64,000 nucleotides of DNA from Thermaerobacter marianensis (lineage in GTDB: Bacteria > Bacillota > Sulfobacillia > DVGY01). The position numbers were made by a program, and so were the translations under genes. Of the stretch, positions 52,649-61,979 are shown one piece after another. Each line of letters opens with the position of its first letter. Position 1 is the stretch's first letter. Where the stretch lies: assembly GCA_020724425.1 (NCBI GenBank), contig DYGY01000004.1:16517-80516 (forward strand). The letters are read 5' to 3'. The notes under the pieces are model-generated. The model was not told the DNA's origin, searched no databases, and saw only the letters and a program-made list of their open reading frames with translations.

Positions 52649-53878
52649 ATGAGAGCAAGGAATGAAGCAAGAAGGGATGCTATCCCTCAAACTATGGATA
52701 TGGCCGAGTTTCCCAAGCAACTTAGGGGTGCCCCTCCTCATTTGAATGAAGAGGGAAGGGAGTTACGGGGAGCTGTTTTAGAACACTTATACCGTCAGGG
52801 TTTTGTTCTAGGGCGTGACTCTATAACTCTGGCTGAACATAGCAAGGATGTGTATCGATATACTCAGGAAATAGCTAGAAACGAGAAGCTTAAGTCCCAG
52901 TCAAAGTTTCTAAGAAAAAAGATGCCTTTAGCAAAGGAGTATCTGCGGGATGGAAAGGAAATAGACCCTGAAAAGATTGAGCTTGAGATGCGTTTGGTTA
53001 AAGCAGGTACCTTTGAAGCCGATCTCTATCGCTTCTGGAATCTGATGTGGTGGAGTGTACCATATGAAAGAGCATATGGGAGACAGTTGAGATTTCTTCT
53101 TTGGGACAGATATCATGATGCTCCTTTTGGTCTAATTGGGTTACATAGTTCACCTTTACGAATGCAGGTAAGGGATGATTATCTTGGAATTACAGTTGAA
53201 GACAGGGACTGGTGGGTTAATATGTCCATGAGTGCCCAGAGGGTGGGAGCTTTACCACCATATAATGAGCTTTTGGGCGGGAAGATGGTTGCCTTAGCAC
53301 TAGGAAGCCAGGAAATACGTAGAACTTATGCAGAGAAGTATCAGGATGCGGTATCCTGGTTAAGGGAAAGAGAGCTACCGGCAGATCTTCTCTTTGTAAC
53401 AACTACCGGAGCTTTTGGGAGAAGCAGTATGTACAACAGGTTAAGATACAGGGATGAGTATATAGGTGAATTTATTGGCTATACCAGGGGCAGTGGTACT
53501 TTCCATATCACTGATACTATCTATTATAGAATTTTGGATTTTTTAGAAGAAGAGGGTTATGAAACTGAGAGAGGTTGGGGTAATGGGCCTTCACGGAAGA
53601 GGCAGTTGATTACCAGAGCCTTTCAATTGTTAGGACTACCTGACTATCAGTATCATGGCATTAAACGCAGTGTCTATCTTTTTAACCATGTTAGTAACAT
53701 TGAGGGGGTAATTGGTGGAGAAGAGGAACCTGTGTATGCTGATTACCCCTTTGCAGAGTTAGCTGATTTCTGGCTTGAACGCTGGGCTGTACCTAGATCA
53801 AAGAGGAGAACTGAATGGTTGTCTTTTTCCAAAGCAGAATTTCTCCTAGAAAAAAAGAGATTATTAGAAGAAATCTGA
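52649..53878 (+). CDS. DruA-like (DUF4338) protein, solitary
   Basis: The protein (409 residues from ATG 52649) resembles DUF4338, the domain of Druantia anti-phage protein DruA. It has an N-terminal RGAVLEHLYRQGFVLGRDS, GRQLRFLLWDRYHDAPFGLI, IGLHSSPLRMQVRDDYLGIT, DRDWWVNMSMSAQRVGALPP, YNELLGGKMVALALGSQEIR and LLFVTTTGAFGRSSMYNRLR. These echo the GRxLRxLVxD, iGxLgFsspxxxxxxRDxwiGW, NLaSxxL and ETFVdxxxFxGTxYrAxN pattern of DUF4338, though with divergence (ALALGSQE for NLASHIL). The C-terminal 130 residues (YHGIKRSVYLFNHVSNIEGV) are unassigned. DruE helicase and other Druantia partners are not adjacent. The assignment is moderate. GGGGGA before ATG 52649 decides the start; TTG 52628 is possible. 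A FadR-type operator lies upstream but faces the other way. Confidence 0.6.
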   Translation: MRARNEARRDAIPQTMDMAEFPKQLRGAPPHLNEEGRELRGAVLEHLYRQGFVLGRDSITLAEHSKDVYRYTQEIARNEKLKSQSKFLRKKMPLAKEYLRDGKEIDPEKIELEMRLVKAGTFEADLYRFWNLMWWSVPYERAYGRQLRFLLWDRYHDAPFGLIGLHSSPLRMQVRDDYLGITVEDRDWWVNMSMSAQRVGALPPYNELLGGKMVALALGSQEIRRTYAEKYQDAVSWLRERELPADLLFVTTTGAFGRSSMYNRLRYRDEYIGEFIGYTRGSGTFHITDTIYYRILDFLEEEGYETERGWGNGPSRKRQLITRAFQLLGLPDYQYHGIKRSVYLFNHVSNIEGVIGGEEEPVYADYPFAELADFWLERWAVPRSKRRTEWLSFSKAEFLLEKKRLLEEI

Positions 53879-53886
53879 GGTCTTCC

Positions 53887-55344
53887 TCAGATTTCTTCAT
53901 CACCAAAGGTCCTAAGAACCTCTTTACGAGTTTCTAGTGGAGAAAGGATAAAGAGGATGTCATCACTTTGGATAATGGTGTCGCCCCTAGGAGCGATGAT
54001 CTCATCATCCCGAATAATTGCGGTTATCAAAGTGTGTTCTGGAACAGACAGGGAAGCAACGCGTTTCCCGTGAATTTCCTTAGGGGCAATGATTTCAAAA
54101 ATATCCACATCTGGTTTCTCTAAAGAGACTATTTCCAAGGTGTGTTTAGTTTTTTTCTGAATGCCAGTTTCAAGTCCTAGAACCCGGGCTGCTAGAGGTA
54201 TGGTAAGGCCTTGGATTAAAGCAGAGACTAGGACTACAAAAAAGACCATGTTAAAGATAAAATTACTGCCAGGAATTCCTGCTACCAATGGATAGGTGGC
54301 AAGAATGATAGGTACGGCACCCTTAAGACCAGCCCAGGAGATAAAGATTCTTTGTTTAAAGGTATAGCCAGCAAAGGCAGTGGAAACAAATACTGCTAAA
54401 GGACGGGCTATTAAGGTAAGACCGGCACCAATTATCAGGCCACTGATAGCTACCTCGGATACCTCGTTAGGAAATACAAGCAAACCAAGGATAATGAACA
54501 TGAGAATTTGCATAAAGGATGTAAGGCCACCTAGAAATCTAAAAACACCCTGTTTGTATGAGAAATTAGCATTACCAAGGACTATACCAACGATGTATAC
54601 TGTAAGGAAGCCATTAGCATTAAGAGTTTCGGCAAAACCGTAACCAAAAAAGCTAATGCCTAGAGCCAAAACAGGATAGAATCCGGCAGAGTCTAAACGA
54701 ATATGGTTAATTAGATAGATGGAGAGGCGACCAATTAGAACGCCTAAGAGTCCACCGAGAATTAATTGCCAGAGGAGATCAAAAAAGAATATATGAATAC
54801 CTGCAGAATTACCCTGTAGATATTGAATAGCTGCTAAAGTTAGAACGATTGCCATAGGGTCGTTAGATCCCGACTCTACTTCTAGGGTAGTTGCTGTACG
54901 GGTATCAATTTTACGATCTCTTAAGATGCTAAATACAGCCGCTGCATCTGTGGAGCTTAGGATTGCTCCTAGAAGGAAAGCATAGGCTGGGTCAAGACCA
55001 AGAAGATAGTGAGCTAAAAAAGCTACAACTACGGCTGTAATTGATACACCTAAGGTTGAAAGGGTTAGAGCTGGTCTTAAAACTGTACGGAAGGAATTCC
55101 AGCGAGTATGGAATCCACCTTCAAACAGTATAATTATTAGAGCTAGTATTGCAATCTGTTGAGCAAAGGCAGGGTCATCTAGGTAGATGACATTTAGTCC
55201 ATCACTACCAAAGAGAATGCCGATACCAAGGAAGATAATCAGGCCGGGAACCCCAAACTTTGTGGAGAACTTGTTTGAGAATGTGGCTAGAAGCAGGATA
55301 ACTGCAACAACGAGAAAGTATGAAACTGAATAGTTTACCGCCAA
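53887..55344 (-). CDS. K+/H+ antiporter, NhaP2/CvrA-like, with TrkA-C domain
   Basis: The 485-residue protein has an N-terminal CPA-type antiporter domain of about 12 helices (FGVPGLIIFLGIGILFGSDG, FEGGFHTRWNSFRTVLRPAL, GAILSSTDAAAVFSILRDRK, TLEVESGSNDPMAIVLTLAA with the essential ND pair). A cytoplasmic RCK_C/TrkA-C domain occupies residues about 405-475 (APRGDTIIQSDDILFILSPL). This architecture is of NhaP2/CvrA K+/H+ antiporters that regulate K+ and pH. TTG start lies behind AAGGAAGGTGG. A promoter lies at 55389-55417 on this strand. Confidence 0.92.
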   Translation of the reverse strand: MAVNYSVSYFLVVAVILLLATFSNKFSTKFGVPGLIIFLGIGILFGSDGLNVIYLDDPAFAQQIAILALIIILFEGGFHTRWNSFRTVLRPALTLSTLGVSITAVVVAFLAHYLLGLDPAYAFLLGAILSSTDAAAVFSILRDRKIDTRTATTLEVESGSNDPMAIVLTLAAIQYLQGNSAGIHIFFFDLLWQLILGGLLGVLIGRLSIYLINHIRLDSAGFYPVLALGISFFGYGFAETLNANGFLTVYIVGIVLGNANFSYKQGVFRFLGGLTSFMQILMFIILGLLVFPNEVSEVAISGLIIGAGLTLIARPLAVFVSTAFAGYTFKQRIFISWAGLKGAVPIILATYPLVAGIPGSNFIFNMVFFVVLVSALIQGLTIPLAARVLGLETGIQKKTKHTLEIVSLEKPDVDIFEIIAPKEIHGKRVASLSVPEHTLITAIIRDDEIIAPRGDTIIQSDDILFILSPLETRKEVLRTFGDEEI

Positions 55345-55388
55345 AAGGCCACCTTCCTTTCTGTTAAATAGTATGAGTATACATATTT

Positions 55389-55417
55389 ATTTTAGCACAT
55401 AATTGACAGTCTTCCAA
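55389..55417 (-). promoter_or_regulatory. Promoter of the K+/H+ antiporter
   Basis: On the minus strand TTGGAA (55417-55412), a 17-bp spacer and an extended -10 TGCTAAAAT (hexamer 55394-55389) form a plausible sigma-A promoter 45 bases ahead of the TTG start. Confidence 0.6.
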
Positions 55418-55483
55418 TTTTAAGAAGGGTTTGGTCTTGTTTAGGGAGTATTGGAATGTAGGTTAGAAAAGAAGGAGATTTTC

Positions 55484-56539
55484 ATGAGAGACAAATACTT
55501 TCAAACATATATTATTCGTCTAAGAGGTTTTTTGGCGGGAACAAACAATCAATCCCGCTATATTGCTCTGCTAACCAGTACAGCTTTGGTTTTATATGTT
55601 TTTCTTTTGTTGAGTCTTCTTTTTGTTCTGCCACCAAACCTTGTTAGTGGTTCCCGTTGGGGTGCCTCAGTGGTTATCGGTGGAACAAAAGAGATTGGTA
55701 GGGATGTTAAACATGAAGGAGATATTATTGCCATCAGTGGCCCTGTGGATATTAAGGGTGAGGTTGCCGGTGATGTTATTAGTCTTGGTGGTCCTGTATC
55801 TGTTTTAGGAGCCATTGATGGTAATCTTATTGCATTAAAGGCTCCCATATCGCTAAATGAAGGCTCAAGAGTGAACAAGAATGTGTTAGTGATTGGTGGG
55901 GAGGTAGCACATACCTCTGGAAGCAAGATTGGAGGAGATTTTCTCTCGATTGGCTGGGGTAATAACCCACCATGGGCCATGGCTGTAAAGCTTAAGCCTG
56001 ATGGACATATGGAGTGGAAAACCTTTGGGATTCCGGTGTTTAATCTAGAGGGTTGGAGTGGCTTTTATTCTTATGTACTCTATTTAGCTATGCTAGCCAT
56101 TATGGTATTTTTGACGTCTCAGATTTTGCCAGGGCCAGTGGAAAGAGTATCTGAAGTGGTTGAGATTTATCCTGTTAGGAGTGTCATTTTAGGTGCTGTA
56201 GTCTTGCTTGTTACCTGGCCTCTAACTATTTTCCTTACCATAACGATTATTGGTATTCCTATTGCCCTAGTTATTGTTACTTTGTACTGGATTGCCAAGT
56301 TTCTTGGTTATGCAGCGTTGGTAACTGTGGTGGGCAGAAGGTTAACCTGGTTGCTTGGTAGAGATGTCTCCCCAGGGTTAATGATTACTTTAGGGGTAGG
56401 GTTGATTGGCCTCTTAAGATACCTACCGATGTTGGGTTTTGTTGTAGGGGCTGTTGCTGCCTCAATTGGTACAGGAGCTGTGATTCTGACAAGATTGGGT
56501 CTTAGGGAATATATTGTGTCGATTGATAGGAAAACGTAA
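55484..56539 (+). CDS. Membrane protein with bactofilin-like polymer-forming domain
   Basis: The protein (351 residues from ATG 55484) has an N-terminal TM helix (ALLTSTALVLYVFLLLSLLF). A beta-helix segment of repeated glycine-rich turns follows (IISGPVDIKGEVAGDVISLG-type repeats around residues 85-150: GDIIAISGPVDIKGEVAGD, VISLGGPVSVLGAIDGNLIA, VNKNVLVIGGEVAHTSGSK), resembling bactofilins. Four C-terminal TM helices follow (AMLAIMVFLTSQILPG, VILGAVVLLVTWPLTIFLTI, YAALVTVVG, LITLGVGLIGLL-like). Bactofilin plus membrane helices is a common uncharacterised arrangement (polymer-forming cytoskeletal family). AAGGAG lies just before ATG 55484. Localised scaffold function is inferred. Confidence 0.8.
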   Translation: MRDKYFQTYIIRLRGFLAGTNNQSRYIALLTSTALVLYVFLLLSLLFVLPPNLVSGSRWGASVVIGGTKEIGRDVKHEGDIIAISGPVDIKGEVAGDVISLGGPVSVLGAIDGNLIALKAPISLNEGSRVNKNVLVIGGEVAHTSGSKIGGDFLSIGWGNNPPWAMAVKLKPDGHMEWKTFGIPVFNLEGWSGFYSYVLYLAMLAIMVFLTSQILPGPVERVSEVVEIYPVRSVILGAVVLLVTWPLTIFLTITIIGIPIALVIVTLYWIAKFLGYAALVTVVGRRLTWLLGRDVSPGLMITLGVGLIGLLRYLPMLGFVVGAVAASIGTGAVILTRLGLREYIVSIDRKT

Positions 56540-56705
56540 AATCAGAGAAGTAAATCTCTAAAACGTTATATCATAACCAAAGGGGCTGAGCAGCTAACAA
56601 ACATGTGGCGACAGGTAATCTTTAGGGAATCAGGCACTATGTTGCTCTTTGGTATATCCTCATTGTTTTTTTAGAGATCTGGGTAATTAGGAAACATCGA
56701 ACCAG

Positions 56706-56725
56706 GGGACCCCTTAGAGGGTCCC
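56706..56725 (-). terminator. Hairpin at the end of the epimerase-like gene
   Basis: GGGACCC pairs with GGGTCCC around a 6-base loop (56713-56718), immediately after the minus-strand stop. No T-run follows on the minus strand, so its terminator role is uncertain. Confidence 0.5.
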
Positions 56726-57547
56726 TTAAATACTTAGATATTCTTCAAGAGTTATGCTAGCTTCTAGATCGTTTTCCCCGATATTATCTTCTAGTAGCAT
56801 GGTGAGTTGGTCTAGGGTGAGAGGATATTGCGGAAAGATTTGGAATGCTCTGGTTAGACCAGACATTAAGGGTACAGGTAGATGAAAGGTAGTTAAGGAT
56901 TTGTTTTCTGCTTTAGCTAATGCTTCTAGGATTTCTTTGTAGGTGTAGCGTTTTGGCCCGGCAGCATCTAAAAGCCTCTTCTTGGGAGGAGCAGTAAGTA
57001 TTTTGGCTATGCCATCGACAAGATCTTGAACATGAATGGGCTGCATTAAAGAAGTACCGCTACCAACGATGGGTACAAGGGGTAGTTTTAGTTGCCCCTG
57101 AAGCATGCTAAGAAAGCCATCATTAGGACCAAAGACAAGAGATGGTCTGATGATATGGTAGGGAAGATCACTTTGTCTTATATATTCTTCTGCTTGATAC
57201 TTGCTTTGATGGTATCTAGATTTGGCGTTGGGTCTTGTACCTAGGGCACTGATATAGATTATGTGGGGGTTGCCGTTCTCTTTTGCTTCTCTAATAAGGT
57301 TTGCTGTTCCTTTAGCATGAACATCCATAAAGGTTTGTCTTGGTGTTTCTCTAATTATACCGACTAGGTGTACAATGGCATCAAAGTCTTGGTTGAGTTC
57401 TAGGTCCTGTATGTTACCTTTAATCCAGTTATTGCTGCTTTTAGGCTGGTTACGAGTAAGAAGTGAGATTTGATGGTGATCCTGTTCTAATCTTCTTGTA
57501 AGGTGGGTACCGATGAAACCCGTACCTCCAGTAATGAGGATTTTCAT
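56726..57547 (-). CDS. NAD(P)-binding epimerase-like protein (NDUFA9/complex I-associated type)
   Basis: The protein (273 residues) is a short-chain extended (atypical SDR) Rossmann protein. It has MKILITGGTGFIGTHLTRRL for NAD(P), IVHLVGIIRETPRQTFMDVH, HIIYISALGTRPNAKSRYHQ with a Ser and a YxxxK-like site (YHQSKYQAEEYIRQ), and HIIRPSLVFGPNDGFLS. It resembles the NDUFA9/YwnB-like family. Chloroplast and mitochondrial relatives stabilise complex I or regulate quinone biosynthesis, but the bacterial role is unknown. ATG 57547 has AGGAGG upstream; the longer open frame to 57595 lacks a site. Confidence 0.87.
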   Translation of the reverse strand: MKILITGGTGFIGTHLTRRLEQDHHQISLLTRNQPKSSNNWIKGNIQDLELNQDFDAIVHLVGIIRETPRQTFMDVHAKGTANLIREAKENGNPHIIYISALGTRPNAKSRYHQSKYQAEEYIRQSDLPYHIIRPSLVFGPNDGFLSMLQGQLKLPLVPIVGSGTSLMQPIHVQDLVDGIAKILTAPPKKRLLDAAGPKRYTYKEILEALAKAENKSLTTFHLPVPLMSGLTRAFQIFPQYPLTLDQLTMLLEDNIGENDLEASITLEEYLSI

Positions 57548-57870
57548 ATGAACACCTCCTGGGTTCAGTATATACCCAGCTGGTAAAGGAAACAACTCTA
57601 ACCATATTTGGACAATGCTAACTTTAGCTTACGAGGAATTAATTGCTGCACAGTTATTTAAGTTGTGATAAGGTCAAATATCATCATACGGCAAGGGGAT
57701 CTGTCAAAGGTGAAGAAATCATACCTCCCTGTGGAAATTACCGGCAGCTGCTGCCCTAATGTGAGGTAATATTGACCGATTGGGCCAATAAAGGTTGTGG
57801 TAGAGGAATTGATGCCCTTTGCCTATAGGGTGGAGAGTTGAAGAACCCCAACTGTTTTGGATACACAAGC
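57548..57870. other. 323-base stretch with a possible decayed small gene
   Basis: There is no intact gene. One + strand frame from GTG 57710 reads VKKSYLPVEITGSCCPNVR, then TAA (57767), a codon, TGA (57773), and continues PIGPIKVVVEELMPFAYRVE to TGA 57839. The coding-like composition and the Cys pair suggest a small protein gene inactivated by two stops, the second such case in this window, but I recognise no family. The rest shows no clear promoter, RNA gene or repeat. Confidence 0.35.
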
Positions 57871-58386
57871 TTAGTCTGTATGTCTTAATACATCCTCGAT
57901 GTTCTCATAAAACTTATCGTGATATTTCAGCTTATATCCATTCCACTTTATGACCATAGGGGTGTCGTTAATCTTTCCTGTGTAAACTGTCTCATCTTCC
58001 AATGCGTACACCTGCATTTTTACCAATAGTTTATTATCCTTGAAGAATAGCAAAGTTAAGTAAGGGTCTTCATTGTAATTCTGAAAGCGTGATATCAAAC
58101 TTTCCTTGTACATAAAAACACCGGATTCTCCTGTAAAAATTCTTTCTGGGTCAACAGAAATGTTAACATCTTGATATTCAAGTACGATGGTGTCGGCACT
58201 GAAAGCACTTAAGATGGAGGTTGAATGCATGGAAGGAGTGAGCTGATAAACTAGCAATATAAGTATGGAGATAAGTATAATGGTGAGTACATTCTGCTTT
58301 CTTGATGCTTTCTTCCAGGTGAACAGAATATAAGAAATGAAATAGAGTGTGATGATTATGTAATACAGTGTTGGTGATTTAAGCAT
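57871..58386 (-). CDS. Small membrane-anchored protein of unknown function
   Basis: This 171-residue protein has two N-terminal hydrophobic segments (LYYIIITLYFISYILFTW and LTIILISILILLVYQL) and an extracellular beta-rich tail (VLEYQDVNISVDPERIFTGE, LVKMQVYALEDETVYTGKIN). No family is recognised. It has AAAGGAG upstream and stands alone between the decayed region and the glucosidase gene. Low-complexity hydrophobic N-terminus and charged C-terminus are compatible with a regulator of envelope stress, but this is not supported further. Confidence 0.6.
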   Translation of the reverse strand: MLKSPTLYYIIITLYFISYILFTWKKASRKQNVLTIILISILILLVYQLTPSMHSTSILSAFSADTIVLEYQDVNISVDPERIFTGESGVFMYKESLISRFQNYNEDPYLTLLFFKDNKLLVKMQVYALEDETVYTGKINDTPMVIKWNGYKLKYHDKFYENIEDVLRHTD

Positions 58387-58476
58387 GCTCTTTTGACTCC
58401 TTTGGATAAATTTTCTTTGTAATTAGTTCTGGCTAATGGAATGGTTTTCCTTGTTATATGCTTGGGGGCTCTAATG

Positions 58477-58507
58477 GAAACAACTCCCATTAGACGGGAG
58501 TTGTTTC
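58477..58507 (-). terminator. Hairpin spanning the stop of the glucosidase gene
   Basis: GAAACAACTCCC (58477-58488) pairs with GGGAGTTGTTTC (58496-58507) over 12 bp around a 7-base loop. It covers the last codons and stop of the minus-strand gene. On the minus strand CATTAG follows, without a T-run. Confidence 0.6.
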
Positions 58508-60478
58508 TACTTTATCCTTTAAGATCTTCAGATTGTATTTCTGGCCTTTGATTGTAATACCGTTGATGGTTATCCATTCAAGCCAGTCTGGGAGGAAGGG
58601 GGTTCCTTCCTGGATGCCCATAAAGCCTTGAATCAGGGTTGGTATGGTTCCTGCTGACCAGGCTTGAGGGCTACAGGCTACAGGATAGCCAACTGGTGGA
58701 CTATTTTCTCTTTGGAAGCCTGCATATAGTTCAGGCAGGCGGTTATCAAAAGCTATGGCTGCATCTAATAGGGATTTACCCAGTTCACTTGCTTCTTGAT
58801 GGTAACCATATTTTATAAGCCCAAGAAAGATAAATGAGTTATCATGGGGCCAGACTGAGCCGTTGTGGTAGCTCATTGGGCTGTAGCGTTGTTCTTTCGT
58901 ACCAAGAGTTCTGATACCCCAGCCTGAGTTTAGTTCAGGTGACATGAGTTTTTCAGTTACAGGTTTAGCTTTTTCTGTGCTGATAATACCTGTCCAGAGG
59001 CATTGACCTGTGTCTGAGTTAATTACTGCTAGGGGTTTCTTGTTTGCATCTAGTCCTAAGGCATAGAATTTCTTGTCTTCTAGCCAGAAGTGTTCTTCAA
59101 ACTTTTGTTTGAGTTCTTCTGCTTCTTTGTTAAGGGTTTTAGCTAGGTCAATAAGATCAAGATCTAGGGCTGCTTTTGCCAGGGATGTTTTGGCTAGGTA
59201 GGCATATCCCTGGACTTCCACAATGGCTATGGGTGCTTGAGCTAGCTCTCCAGAACTATGGGAAGTGGAATCATCAGAGTCTTTCCAGTACTGGTTTACT
59301 AGGCCTGAGTCTGTTTTGTCATATTCTAGGAAGCCATCACCATCAAGATCACCATATTCCTGCATCCATTCTAAAGAAAGATTGACTGCAGGCAAAAGCT
59401 CTAGGAAGAGTTCCTTGTCCTTAGTCCAGTGATAGTATTCGGCTAGGAGTATCAGGAAGAGGGGTGTGGCATCAACTGTGCCATAGTATCTACCAAAGGG
59501 TACTTCTCCTAGGTTTGACATCTCTCCCTGACGCATTTCATGGAGGATCTTTCCTGGTTGTTCTTCGGTATACTTGTTGGTTGCCTGTCCTTGATACTTG
59601 GCAAGGGTTTTTAGGGTTCCTTTAGCTAGTTCTGGTTTAAAAGGAAGCATTTGCAGTGCTGTTAGGATAGAATCTCTACCAAATGGTACTGCAAACCAGG
59701 GTGTACCTGCTACCGGGAAGTCTCCTTCACCTAGATTGTTAGTTAAGAGATAAAGGTCATTAAAGCTTTGTTCTAGTACCTTGTTAAGTGCTTGGTTACT
59801 AGTCTTGATTTCTGGGATGTCACTAAACCATTGTTCCTTGTGCTGTTGTTGTCTAGCAAAGGCTTCATCCCAGGTGAGATCATCTGTGGTATCTCTGGTG
59901 TGGATTCTTATATAAATGACTGTGCTTTCCTTTGGTTTGAGATCTATGAAGAATGTGGCAGTCTCAGCGATATTATCAGGAAAAGGATTAAAGGAGATAC
60001 GGGTATTCCTCTCCATCTCATCTAGACCTGTATATGTGAGGGATACAGAGGATTGCTCAGGTAATATTTTTGTTGTGCCTCTCTTTGGTCTTTTTGCTCC
60101 ACGGACTTCAAATATGTCAGCAAAGTCTGCAGAGAATTGCAGATCTAGTTTCATTGAAACCGGTTCCACATGGAAGTTTTCGATGGTTATTCTTTCATAC
60201 ATTGCATCATAGACCATTTGTTCTCGCTTTATTAGCAAAGCTCCATGGGGAAGTCTTTTATCTCCGTAATGAACGGTTGGGTTTGTAAGGAGGATCTCCT
60301 GGTAGGCACTGTCTATTTTCCTACCAAGTAGTTGTGGTTCTTCTGAGTCTAAGAGCATATCCCATGTGGAAAGAAAGCGAGTATCACTTGTATATAACCC
60401 CTGTTCAGAGCTTTTGATGTTTCCTGAGGGGTTAGTAAGGAGCATGAGATCGTTTAGTTTGATGACTGTGTATGTCAT
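58490..60478 (-). CDS. Amylo-alpha-1,6-glucosidase-type glycoside hydrolase
   Basis: The 662-residue protein combines an N-terminal glycogen-debranching-like domain (GDE_N; TVIKLNDLMLLTNPSGNIKS, GLYTSDTRFLSTWDMLLDSE, KREQMVYDAMYERITIENFH) with a C-terminal alpha/alpha-barrel (AGTPWFAVPFGRDSILTALQ, TVDATPLFLILLAEYYHWTK, PMSYHNGSVWPHDNSFIFLG, PQAWSAGTIPTLIQGFMGIQ). This is the bacterial amylo-alpha-1,6-glucosidase family, often acting on glucosylglycerate, mannosylglycerate or glycogen side branches. Without neighbours in glycogen metabolism the substrate is open. AAAGGTGG lies before the ATG; a hairpin spans the stop. A 171-base gap upstream holds the promoter region. Confidence 0.88.
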   Translation of the reverse strand: MTYTVIKLNDLMLLTNPSGNIKSSEQGLYTSDTRFLSTWDMLLDSEEPQLLGRKIDSAYQEILLTNPTVHYGDKRLPHGALLIKREQMVYDAMYERITIENFHVEPVSMKLDLQFSADFADIFEVRGAKRPKRGTTKILPEQSSVSLTYTGLDEMERNTRISFNPFPDNIAETATFFIDLKPKESTVIYIRIHTRDTTDDLTWDEAFARQQQHKEQWFSDIPEIKTSNQALNKVLEQSFNDLYLLTNNLGEGDFPVAGTPWFAVPFGRDSILTALQMLPFKPELAKGTLKTLAKYQGQATNKYTEEQPGKILHEMRQGEMSNLGEVPFGRYYGTVDATPLFLILLAEYYHWTKDKELFLELLPAVNLSLEWMQEYGDLDGDGFLEYDKTDSGLVNQYWKDSDDSTSHSSGELAQAPIAIVEVQGYAYLAKTSLAKAALDLDLIDLAKTLNKEAEELKQKFEEHFWLEDKKFYALGLDANKKPLAVINSDTGQCLWTGIISTEKAKPVTEKLMSPELNSGWGIRTLGTKEQRYSPMSYHNGSVWPHDNSFIFLGLIKYGYHQEASELGKSLLDAAIAFDNRLPELYAGFQRENSPPVGYPVACSPQAWSAGTIPTLIQGFMGIQEGTPFLPDWLEWITINGITIKGQKYNLKILKDKVETTPV

Positions 60479-60651
60479 ATTAGGACCACCTTTCCAAGCT
60501 ATACATGGTTCCTATTATATCAGAGGAAAATGAGAAATTGGGTGGTAAAAGAATGTTAGAGAGAAATACTAGAGGCATGAGTAGAGAAAAAGTTAGATAG
60601 GCGAAGGAATTTGTGGTATTATGTTGATACTAAAGATGAAGGGGTGATATT

Positions 60652-61602
60652 GTGAAGTACAGGCGTTTAGGTAATACGGGTTTGAAGGTTAGTGAGATCT
60701 CTTTGGGAAGCTGGTTAACCTATGGAGCAACTGTTGACACAGACATAGCCAGAAATACAATGTTAAAGGCTTATGATATGGGAGTGAACTTTTTTGATAC
60801 CGCTAATGTTTATGCAAGGGGTGAAGCAGAGAAGGTTGTTGGGAAGATTCTAAAGGAGATTCCGAGATCTTCTTATGTTTTGGCTTCTAAGGTATTCTGG
60901 CCTATGGGAGAGGGACCTAATGATAGAGGGTTATCAAGAAAGCATGTAATGGAACAGTGTGATGCTAGTTTGCAGAGGTTAGGTCTTGATTATTTGGATA
61001 TCTACTATTGTCATCGTTTTGATCCGGAAACCCCTGTAGAAGAGACATTAAGGGCTTTGGATGATCTGGTTACTCAAGGTAAGGTTAGATATGTTGGTGT
61101 AAGCGAATGGTCGGCTGCCCAGATTGTTGAAGGTGTTCATGTGGCTAAAGCATTCAATTTTGACCCTATTGTGGTTAATCAACCGTTATATAATATGCTC
61201 TCTCCAAAGATTGAGGAGGATATTCTACCCTATTCGTCAAAATACGGTATAGGTACTGTCGCTTTTTCGCCTTTAGCTCAAGGGGTGCTAACCGGTAAGT
61301 ATCTCGGGGTCTCTGACATTCCTGCTGGCAGCAGGGCGGCTGATGAGACTGGCTCTAGATTCATTGAAAGATTCTTAACCCAGGATGTTCTTGATAGAGT
61401 AAAGCAGCTTAAGGCTTTAGCAGAGGAACAGGGTATGAGTTTGGCTCAGTTCTCATTAGCTTGGGTTTTAAGAAGACAAGAGGTTAGCAGCGCTTTAATT
61501 GGAGCTACTAAGCCTGAACAGGTTGAAGAGAACCTTAAGGCAATTGAGTTTGAAATAGAGGCAGAAGTCTGGCAACAGGTTGATGAGATTCTAAATAGCT
61601 GA
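60652..61602 (+). CDS. Aldo/keto reductase (Kv-beta / YghZ-like subfamily)
   Basis: The 316-residue NADPH-dependent reductase starts at GTG 60652. AKR motifs are [35 protein letters not shown] (catalytic Asp and Tyr), YVLASKVFW (Lys), [20 protein letters not shown] (His), [12 protein letters not shown] and [20 protein letters not shown]. This Kv-beta type reduces a range of aldehydes, including methylglyoxal in E. coli YghZ. The methylglyoxal synthase gene follows after 13 bases, so a coupled bypass that makes and then reduces methylglyoxal is likely. Confidence 0.93.
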   Translation: MKYRRLGNTGLKVSEISLGSWLTYGATVDTDIARNTMLKAYDMGVNFFDTANVYARGEAEKVVGKILKEIPRSSYVLASKVFWPMGEGPNDRGLSRKHVMEQCDASLQRLGLDYLDIYYCHRFDPETPVEETLRALDDLVTQGKVRYVGVSEWSAAQIVEGVHVAKAFNFDPIVVNQPLYNMLSPKIEEDILPYSSKYGIGTVAFSPLAQGVLTGKYLGVSDIPAGSRAADETGSRFIERFLTQDVLDRVKQLKALAEEQGMSLAQFSLAWVLRRQEVSSALIGATKPEQVEENLKAIEFEIEAEVWQQVDEILNS

Positions 61603-61615
61603 AGGGGAACTTAAA

Positions 61616-61978
61616 ATGCGGATTGCTTTAATTGCTCATGACAAAAAGAAAAGAGAGTTAGCTGATTTTGTTGGGGAACATAAGGATCTTTTTGCTGCTC
61701 ATGAACTTGTGGCAACGGGGACGACAGGTCAGTTGATTGCTGATGAGACTGGTTTGAAGGTTAAGAGATATCAGTCCGGTCCACTTGGTGGAGATCAGCA
61801 AATTGGTGCTTTAATTGCTAATGGTGAGATTGATATGTTGTTTTTTCTGCGAGATCCTCTAACTCCCCATCCACATGAGCCCGATGTATCTGCATTGTTG
61901 CGTCTTTGTGATGTACATTCTATTCCAGTAGCTACTAATGTAGCAACGGCCAGGTTTGTTCTGGCAGGTGTAAGATAA
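61616..61978 (+). CDS. mgsA: Methylglyoxal synthase
   Basis: The 120-residue enzyme converts dihydroxyacetone phosphate to methylglyoxal and phosphate. Motifs are [30 protein letters not shown] (phosphate binding), [20 protein letters not shown] with the catalytic Asp and [18 protein letters not shown] plus [11 protein letters not shown] at the C-terminus. The active site of the family is complete. It is coupled to the aldo/keto reductase. Phosphate limitation usually controls MgsA allosterically. A strong terminator follows. Confidence 0.95.
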   Translation: MRIALIAHDKKKRELADFVGEHKDLFAAHELVATGTTGQLIADETGLKVKRYQSGPLGGDQQIGALIANGEIDMLFFLRDPLTPHPHEPDVSALLRLCDVHSIPVATNVATARFVLAGVR

Positions 61979-61979
61979 G

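Noticed and set aside
57725..57790. Possible riboswitch in the 57548-57870 gap
   Set aside because: Short palindromes such as GGCAGCTGCTGCC are present, but I could not match any known riboswitch core, and the neighbouring genes face away from it on the minus strand.
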